NCBI GenBank assembly: GCA_014155875.1
Contig: JACEFZ010017624.1
Coordinates: 408,305-472,304 of the forward strand
Direction of reading: 5' to 3'
Origin: Cepaea nemoralis
Lineage: Eukaryota > Mollusca > Gastropoda > Stylommatophora > Helicidae
DNA: 64,000 nucleotides
Shown: piece after piece, positions 48,601 to 58,500 of the stretch
How positions within the stretch are numbered: the stretch's first letter is position 1
How the letters are laid out: the number at the start of each line of letters is the position of its first letter
Notes under the pieces: model-generated
Databases searched by the model: none
Seen by the model: the letters and a program-made list of their open reading frames with translations, nothing else
What the model was told of the DNA's origin: nothing
Translations under genes and position numbers: made by a program

Positions 48601-51600
48601 CTACTTCTAGTTGTGCTGGACTGAATTTTGCTTGTGGCTTAGTTTTCCCTATTACAAGTGTCCCTCACTATCAGGCGAACCCACTCCATCTTCAGAGGTA
48701 CTTGTACTTTACGTCCCCTAGTCAATGCGAGAAGTCAACATTTTAGTCCAACTGTCCAGTGTAGGGGTTGAACCCCTTACCTCGGCACCAACACACCGGG
48801 TGGTTAAGAATACATGTTCTTATTCATTCGGCTATGCTGGCCTACACATTTAGCTTATCATATCTGATCTTATCTGGAACAATATTTTACAACATTGCAT
48901 AGGACAAAATAAGAAAATAGTAGTATACCACCTCCTGATATTGGAGTAGTTATCGGAAAACTAATCTTCTCAGACAAGGACAAAAAATTGAGATGACCCA
49001 TGTGCATATTGCACAAGCTCAAACTGCCTTGGCAGTTGGAAATGGAAAGAAGCAGGTTGAATAGGCAGCTGCCTCGGCTACACCTCAAAGTGAAAAAACC
49101 GTCCTATGGAAGAATACTTATAACAGGTGGGATTCTGGTATAGACACATCTGAAGGTTCTTTAGTGGTATAGGATTCGTGCACTGTGCTGATTCCACCTT
49201 GTGTGGTCTAGGCAGGAAGCTGGAGCACTTAAGGAGATAACTGTGCATAGTGAACATGTTCTTTGACCAAGACCAATCCAGGCCTCTACATGTATTCATC
49301 TTATTGTTATTTAAACACACATGTATTTATTGTTTGGTGCTTATAGAAGTAGGGGCAAAAATTAGAGACTAGAGAACGCACTAGACAACATACAAATTGA
49401 AAGCTGTTGTTACCGACCAGGATTCGATCCTGTCACCTCCAGTTGATGACAGTACCTCGCTGCAGGAACAAGTGTACTTCGATACATGACCAACTCATTT
49501 GTCATCATGACGATAGGAAAGATCAGTGGAAATAGAGGCTGAGAGAAACAATCCTAGATGGATGGAGTTAGTGGCATGGAGGAATATCATCAGCAGAGTT
49601 GATCCAGAACACCAAGGAGCGAGATCTGTGGAGAGACGTGAACACCTGTGACAAGGCACTGATGCTAATGACCAATATGCTTTACTTGATGGACAAGAGT
49701 CCTTGACTTTGCTGTTGATATCTAGAGTAATAACTTTGTCTTTTAACTATTCATCTTTAGAATCATGTAGAATCAGGTCACATGTATTTATTTAAAATGC
49801 ACCTCCAAGTTTTGGCTGTCAAAACAACTGCTGTGTTTGCCTGTTCCAGGATTTCCGAGTGCATGTTTCACAATCAGGAGACAAATGGAATCATCCTATT
49901 GTTCCAGCAGAGACATTGAATAAAATCCTGGATTTCCTCCCTCAGCTTCAAAATCTGAACGAAGACTTGCTGAAGGACCTCAGTGAGCGAGTGGAGCATT
50001 GGTCAGTTAACAGTCTGTGTGGCTTTGATTTATTAACTCTTTGTTGATGTGCTTGTTTTCACAAGACGAATTACATGTCCCTGTTTTGTCAGACCTCTGG
50101 CACAGCGTATGAAATTTTTGCCAATTTCTCCTACCCTTTCCTATCTGTTATATTTTGCCCTTTGAAAACACAAATTAAGTACGTTTTTATATTTAATTAA
50201 TTTATGCATTACTATGAATCACAGTCCACTCCATTGGCTGATAGTTGTTATTCTAGAAGATGTTAGTCTAGAATCTCATCACACATCTTCACACAGATTT
50301 TTGACCAGCATCAGCCACCTCTGTCTCTGTGGCGAAGTGGTCAAGCTGTTTGACTTGTGCTCCGAGGGTTGTGGGTTCGATTCAGGGCCGCATCCTTCAG
50401 TTTACGAGTTAAATGGAGACTCCTGTGGGTCGTCGCTAAAAGCTAATGAAGTCGACCCTGTCGACTTTTAAGCGACTTTTTATCAGCCACCTCATAACAA
50501 TGTCACCATAGGCCAAGCGAAGTCACGGTCATCGCCCAGTATTTAAAAACAGTTTGCAAGACAGAAACATACTCTCCAACAAACAGCTGTTCTACATACA
50601 AAGTGTAGTGAGACTTTACAAACACTCTGTATAATTATAATTGCCTGTGTGCTGAACATGACACATGATTGATGATAATGATGAAAGGTTACCCCCTTTC
50701 TGTCTTTTGCTAATGGAAATATAGGTCTAACAGTCCTTTGATATTTCAAAAGGCTTTCTTCTTTTATAGTCATACGCTGTGTGGTGTTGGTGATCTTGTC
50801 TGTCCATAGCCTTCTGTCTCTTGTCTGTTTCTGAGGTTTTTTTTTAACGCTCACTTGCTTTGAATTCAAGCATAGTCCAATACACACTACTTCTAGTGGT
50901 GCTGGACTGAATTTTGCGTGTGTATTAGTTTTCCCTATTAACAGTTTCCATTGCCATCAGGCGTACCCACTCCGACTTCAGAGGTACTTGTATTTTATGT
51001 CTCCAAGTCAAGGACGACAGGTCAACATTTTAGTCCAACTGTCCGGTGTAGGGGTTGAACCCCTTACCTCAGCATCAGCACACCAGATGTATAAGAACAC
51101 AAGCTCTTATCCATTCGCCCATGCTGACCTACTCTGTTTTTGAAGTTCCTCCATGCCATGATGTCAGACTATCCAGCATCTTCTCTCTTAGTCTCCCTTC
51201 CTCCCTTCCACTGCAACTTTCCTGTTGTGACGACATACTCCAGCTTACCTCTTCTCATGGCATACCTAAAGAATGAGGACTGTCCCCTTCTGATTTGAGT
51301 AGCCATTTCTCTGTGTGAGTTAACTTCTCATCATTCTTCTATAAACCCACATCTCCACATAATTCCTCACTTGTGTACAGTTTAATATTCTTGTAATGTA
51401 CTTAATTACTTGTGTTCAAATGATCTGAACTTGTTTCTACTGTTTAAAAATATTAACGTGTTGCTAGGGACGAGAATCCTAGACTTGCTGACGTCTTTGT
51501 CAAGAAAGGACCATTTCTGAAGTTGTACACCTCATACATTCGCAACTTTGAAAGTGCAACCGCAGTATTAGAGGATGCCTGTAAGAGGAACTCTGCGTTT

Positions 51601-54600
51601 GCAGCAGCTGTGAAGGAGTTTGAGGTCAGTTTATTGTCAGCTGATGACAGTTTGAGGTTAGTTTATTGTCAGCTGATGACAGTTTGAGGTCAGCTTATGA
51701 CAGTTTGAGGTCAGTTTATTGTCAGCTGATGACAATTTGAGGTCAGTTTATTGTCAGCTGATGGCAGTTTGAAATGTGGTATATTTTGTATGCAGACTAG
51801 TTTGAGGTGAGTTGTTTTTAGAGAACAAGGTAGTTTGAGGTGAGGTGTATTTTCAGGGTGTAGGGTAGTTTGAAGTTAAGTTTATACAGGGTGTAGAGTA
51901 GTTTGAGGTGAGGTTATTTGTTATTTGTTAGGGTGTAGAGTGGTCATAGATATGTGTCTTGTCACCAGATTTCTTCTCCCTCAACATCAATGTAATAATG
52001 AGAGAGACCAAAGAATAGACAGGAATACTAATCGGAGGTTATAATATAAACAATATACGCTATGCAGATGACACAGTATTGGTTGCGGATAATGCAATAG
52101 ATCTACAACAATTGTTGGACATTGTAGTAACAGAGTGCAAAGAAAGGACTGTCCTTGAATATCAAGAAAACAGTAACAATGGTGAAATCAAAGAAAATGA
52201 GGACACCCAAATGTGACATAGAAATAGAAGGGGAAATTCTTAACCAAGTGGATAGTTTTAAATACCTAGGGGCTCCCCCGATGTGTCTCTACCTTGCCGT
52301 GGTGGGGGAGCTTGCGTGTCCCATTGACCCCATCTGCTTGCCGATGGATGAAAACTACATATCGGACAGCTTATGGGTTAGGGACCAGACTAAGAGAGAC
52401 ACAACCTGCTGCTCTGCGGGTAGACTGAGGATAGCAGTCAAAAGATTAAATCAGATACACGAAGGCAGAAGACCTTGGTCCGGACAAAACTATAAGGCTC
52501 TCTGTCAAGGGCTGTGGCTAAAGCCACAAACCCGCGGATCTGAGAGCCAGACCGATACACACCTACCGATAAATAGAGGTACTGAGCACGCTACATGCCC
52601 AGTTCTGATACTTGTTTGAAGGCTCTCAGCTGGGGGATATGACGGATTCCCGGATGAGAGGGCCTGGCCGTTTCTCGCTCACTGCTGCATGGAGGTAAGG
52701 TGCTGAGCCGGCAGCACATGTAGCCTACCTCGTGAGCGAGAATAAAAATGCAGAAAGTGTCCCAGTTGAATGAAATGGCTACGAAAACTGTCTGTATCTA
52801 ACACATAGAGTGTAGACAAAAGTGAAAAAACTGTCTCAATAACACAAAATGGAACGCACGGCTAGCGAATCCATTGCGTGGTCCGAAGTCAAAAGCAAAA
52901 GCTTACCGAGCGGATGTCGCCTGCAGTCTGACCGTTCCTGGTGTGTGCTTGAGCGACCAGTAAGTAACAAGCGAGATGCCCAACACATGGAAGTGAGGAA
53001 CTAAAGCAGCCATGAGCAGGACGTCGCAACTCCTTGGGTGAGCCCAGTCTCAGAGCAATATGTGCCAGCTCTGCAATTATGGAAACCTCCTTGGATAGAC
53101 CCATGGTCTGCCCCTGCCTTCCCTTGAGGGTTAACCGTGATGTCGATGATCGTTCTATCTTGACCAGCTGAGATGTGGGCGACATCACAACAAAAAGTCT
53201 AACTTGCCTCGAAACCCGAGGAAGCTAACCTCATTAAAAAATGCCTGCTGAAGTCGGAAGTGCCGTCCTACAGGTGGCAAACTAAAAATTGGCACTACGC
53301 ATTTACGTCCGAGTGAAATGTCTCGTCCGAATGTCTCTCGTGCTAGGAACAGCTCTGACTACCTAGTTTCCGAATGTCGCTCTTGTTCGGAACAGCTTTG
53401 ACTAGGTAGTTTTCCGAATGTCTGTCGTGCCTGGAACAGCTCTGACGGGCGCAACGAGAAGCACATGTCCGAAAACTCGCTGAGTGGATACCGTCTGCAA
53501 ACCTGTCTGGTTTGTGCGGGAATGGCCCGGGGCAAACGAAATGACCAATATATTGAAGTGAGGAATTAAAGCAGCCATGAGCAGGACGTGACGATTCCCT
53601 TGGTGAGCCCAGTACCAGGGCGCTATGTGTCAGCCCTGCAACTATGGAAGCAACCTTGGATGGCGGAAAATGCTATGGACTGTTCCTTCCTTCTCTTGAG
53701 GGATGACCAAAGTCCTCGACTGTTCCAACTTGACCAGCTAAGATGTGGATGGTACCACAAAAGTGAGAGTCTCCCAGGAATGCTAACCTGGTCAAAAATG
53801 CACGCATAAGCCGGATGTGTTGACCTAAGGGTTTTCAACCCAAGGGTGCCTAACACACACCGCAATGACATCTGAAAAAACACTCCGGATGAATGAAAAG
53901 AAGAAGAAGAAATACCTAGGGGCATTTATAACATCAGATGGAAGATGTACAACACAGATTAAGAGCAAAAAGGGCAAGTAAAGGCTGCATTTCGGAAAAT
54001 GAGTATCCTATGCAATAAGTCACTATCAATGAATGTAAGAAAGAGAGTGCTAAAATGCTATGTAGAACCAGCTTTGTTGTATGGCAGCGAATCTTGCAAT
54101 GTAAGTGAACCAATTAGGAAGAGCTTGGAGGCAACAGGGATGTGGTTCCTAAGACGAATGTAGCGAATTCCTTGGACTGCCAGAGAGTCTAACAACGAAT
54201 GCCTTAATGAGGCTAACGAAACTAGAACATTATATACAACAATAAGAAAGAGAAACAGCTTTCTTTGGTCATGTGATGAAAAGAGAGGCATTGGAGAATA
54301 TCGTGACGACTGGAAAGATAGATCAGGGGAAGAGAGGCAGAGGCAGGCAAAGAAAAATGATAGCGAGAACCAAGTGATGACTGTGAATCTACAACAATGG
54401 CCAGACTGCGGGAGCAGCAAATTAAAAGAGGGGTGGCCAAACAAGAACACTACGCAGGAAGCCAAAGAAGATTGATAAACCAACACAGAACTGGCGTCGT
54501 TAGCCGCTACACGCTGCGGGATTTGCTGAGGAGGGGATCCGAGCACTTATGGACTGAATGGTTCGATGTGCAACGAGGATGATCTGTCGACTAACTAACT

Positions 54601-54732
54601 AACTAAAGAAAAATGATGCTGGATGGATTGAGACGGTGGCACGGAGGAATATCATCAGCAGAGTTGATCCAGAACATCAAAAACCGAGATCTGTGGAGAG
54701 ACATGAATGCATATACCAGCTGGCATGGCACT

Positions 54733-54769
<37 letters not shown>

Positions 54770-55305
54770 AATGGTCATAGTAGTCATTGTATTAGTAGCA
54801 TCATTAGCAGTAATAATATTACCAGTAATACTAGAGTATGTGTGTATGCACATACATGCATCTCTGTCTATATGTATGTTTAAAAAGCACTATAGTGTTG
54901 TTGTTTTTTTTTGCCTCAATATAAAATTTTATATCTCAGTAACCAACTGAGGGAAAATGATGAGATTTAGCATATAACCTTATCATTATGTCCACCCAAC
55001 AAAGAAATTTTTGTTCTGGAGATTGTACAGCAGATTTCAATGTTTGTTTATATGCGGTATATAATTTACGGCTTAGGGATTCAGTCCATCATTTTAAAAG
55101 CATTACAGCTTCAGCAAGACACACCCCGTTCTTTTTTAAATTGTGTCGCGGTTTTCGTTTTGGCACAAACAGCGCAAAGTTAAATGGGTTTGTTCAGAGG
55201 TGTCTCAAATGGGGATTCTTTCATGAAACATGATTATATAAATAAACTAGCTGACTCGGCCCGGCTTTGCCCAGCTCCGCCCAGCTCCAGGCGGGGATCT
55301 ATCTA

Positions 55306-55392
<87 letters not shown>

Positions 55393-55446
55393 TCTATCTA
55401 TCTATCTATCTATCTTATCTATCTTATCTTATCTATCTTATCTATC

Positions 55447-55505
<59 letters not shown>

Positions 55506-58500
55506 ATCTACCCACCCACCAACCCACCCAGCCATCCAGCCATCCACCCACCCACCTACCTTTCTGCCTACCTACCTACCTACCTTTCTGTCTGTCTGTC
55601 TGTCTGTCCGAAGGTTGTATGTTCGATTCCGGGCCGCGCCCTTCATTTCACGAGTGCATTTGTTCGGAGACTCCCGAGGGTCGTCATTGGAGCTACGAAG
55701 TTCATGCTTTGTGCGACGCTTTCCGCGCTGCGGAAAGAAACTGAGCCATATGGGGTAAAAACCTAGTGCAATGCAGCTGACCCTGTTGATTTTAAGCTAC
55801 TTCTTTCATTGCACCCACTCCCATACAAATCCTGATACGCCTTTGTGTGTCATCTGAATTGACGGGTCTCCCCTTACTGTAAACATAAATTTGTTAGGGA
55901 GAAATCACTAGTTGTTCAGCAAAACATCAAAGGAATGTCGCCGCTTTCGATGATTTAAGTTGTGTTTGGACCTATCAAAGACATATTCCTTGGGTGGGGG
56001 TAAATATAAGACGGCTGGAAAAATTTCATAACGATGCAACAGACAGTTTTCAAAATAATTGATCGTGAATGAAGGCATTCTTTGTGGGACATACTATAGC
56101 ATTGTAGTTGTACCTGCAGTCATATAATTCATGACTGCAGTTGGACAGCTTTTAAGAAGGCAGCTTGTAAATCTCTTAAGTGCTGTTGTCTTTTAATGCT
56201 AATGTGTTTATTTCTGTTTCTGAAGATGAGTCCCAGGTGTGCCAAGCTGGCTCTCAAACACTATATGCTGAAGCCCATTCAAAGGATCCCCCAGTACAAG
56301 CTGTTATTGCAAGGTAGGTACTACCCTAAAAGTACTAGAGAACTAGAAATCTAACAAATCCAACCATAGGGGACCAGATCATTGTTAGACTCCGAAAATT
56401 ATCAGACACTGAGCTTTAGCCTTTTTTGTGTGCATATTAATGACATTGAATTATGTATCTTATAAAGTATATCATTGGCACTTTGCCATCTTGACAGATG
56501 ATAGTTTTTTCATTGTGCTTCGAAAAGACATAATTACAACCCATGGCAGAAGCGGATGTGACTGATAAGAATTTGCACTGTAAATGTTCATCCACAGTGG
56601 CTGCATGTGAACACATGGTCATTTCCACCATCACACACCGTCTTACGTCTCACATGCTCAGTGTGTGACCTATCTGCAATAATTTTCTCCTTTGTCTTTA
56701 TTCAATTTCTGATCTCTGCCCTCCATGCAACATGTTCAGTGGCGACCTGCTCCCAGTATGCAATATCAATGCCTGTATCAATCATGTCCCGCTTACACTC
56801 ATCTTTGTATTAAGTATAAAGTATATATTACAGCATAGTATCTTCTTCTTTATTCTTCTTTAGGAGGCATATTACTTGTGCACCTCAAAGTACAGTGTAT
56901 CTGACATCAGCTTGCATTTGTGTACGGTTTGCTACTCCGAACAGATTCTTTTCTAACAAATGTTCCCAGACAGTGGTCTTAGGGCCTGCTCTTTGAGATT
57001 TCCAACTGACATGGGATTTTATCATTGCACACAAGAATTACATTTTTCTTGTTTGTGCCCTTTTCCAAGTAAGCTAGGTATCCAATCTACAACCCAAGAG
57101 ATTGGGGGGAGAGAGGGGGGATGTGATGTCATTAGATACCAATTGTTCTTTGGAACATTTCAAAACCCATGTTGAGATCGAACCAGGAACCTTCTTAGTT
57201 TAAGGCTAACCTGCTAGCCACAACCTCTCAGCATATAAGTGTGAATACTCATGAGCCAGGTCTGACTGGTGCACACTTAACCACTTTGAAACCCAGTGGA
57301 ATGAGTACATGGTTGGAGAACAGAGAATTCTTCTGGGCTTCTGAGTCACCAGCATGGACTCATGTTTTAGAATGACAGTTGACCGTTGGCTGTGTCTTGC
57401 CAGCAGTGGAGTGAGCCTTCAACTGCAGCCAGCATGGACTCATGATTTAGAATGACAGTTGACCGTTGGCTGTGTCTTGCCAGCAGTGGAGTGAGCCTTC
57501 AACTGCAGCTCCTGAGGTACTTGTCATAGACTCACTGAAACTAAATACTACAACAAAGTGGACTAGGACAGATTAAAGCTTATTCTTTCGTTCAAGAAGC
57601 GCACACTAAGGCAGGCTGACAATTTGGTCCAATCCAGACCCTTTAATCAAATGATAGCAAATGTCACAAGATCCCAACATGGATATGTTTGCTACGTAAA
57701 AGCCATTCCGACTTCACACACCAATGTCAGAATGGGCAACATATTAGTACATCATAAATATATACAATAAAGTATTCATATACAAACGTTCATTCTTATG
57801 CACAAACTCGCCGTAGCATTCAGCTATCATACAGGTAGCAAACACTGGCTCTCTCAGATGTACTCACCGGCGTACTATCTATTATACATTTGTCGTATTC
57901 TCAGTCACTTTCATACGTCTGTCCCTGTCGCTAGTCAAACTCCGTCTGATTGAGTTCAGGTCTGCTCTCCCATATCACGGGTCCTCATGTCCCCATGATT
58001 CATGCCTGACCTGGTCTGGTCCATTGATCTCGGGTCTGGTCTGTCCTGAGGTACAGCCTGACCTGATCCTGGTCTGTTGGTCTCGGGTCTGGTCTGACCT
58101 GAGTTACAGGCTCACCTGTCCTTCACCCTAGGCTGTTGTCAGTAGCCGTGACATGTCTCAGTACTTCTCCCTACCTGTCTCAGTACTTCTCCCTACCTGT
58201 CTCAGTACTTCTCCCTACCTGTCTTACCCTGCAATCCCTGTTGCCTACTGTCTTGCCTGTGTGCTGTCCTGTCAGTACTGTCTATAACCGTTTGGGTCTC
58301 TGACAGTATTCAAGTCTAGCCCACACACATGCTACTACTTCTAGTATTTGCCGTTAATGGGGAATGCACTGGACTGATGTGTGCTTGTGAGTTAGCTTTC
58401 CCTATTATCAGTATCCCTCGCCATCAGGCGACCCAGTTTGACTTCTGATGTACTTGTAATTTACACCCCCAAGTCAAGGATGAGAAGCCAACATTTTAGT

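Larger units (their letters stand above)
51955..54768 (+). pseudogene. LINE-A reverse transcriptase, 5' truncated, with two nested insertions
   Basis: LINE-A parts are 51955-52273, 53910-54361 and 54605-54768. It encodes 'CVLSPD', the catalytic YADD at 52061-52072, 'CDIEIEGEILNQVDSFKYLG', then after insertion 1 'KRVLKCYVEPALLY', '..EATGMWFLRRM' with stops, and ends in a (GAT)n tail (54733-54768). Frameshifts and stops make it inactive. Confidence 0.92.

Noticed and set aside
55184..55758. 186- and 163-codon Tyr/Leu/Ser-rich frames
   Set aside because: Run through tetranucleotide and pentanucleotide microsatellites and into a SINE.
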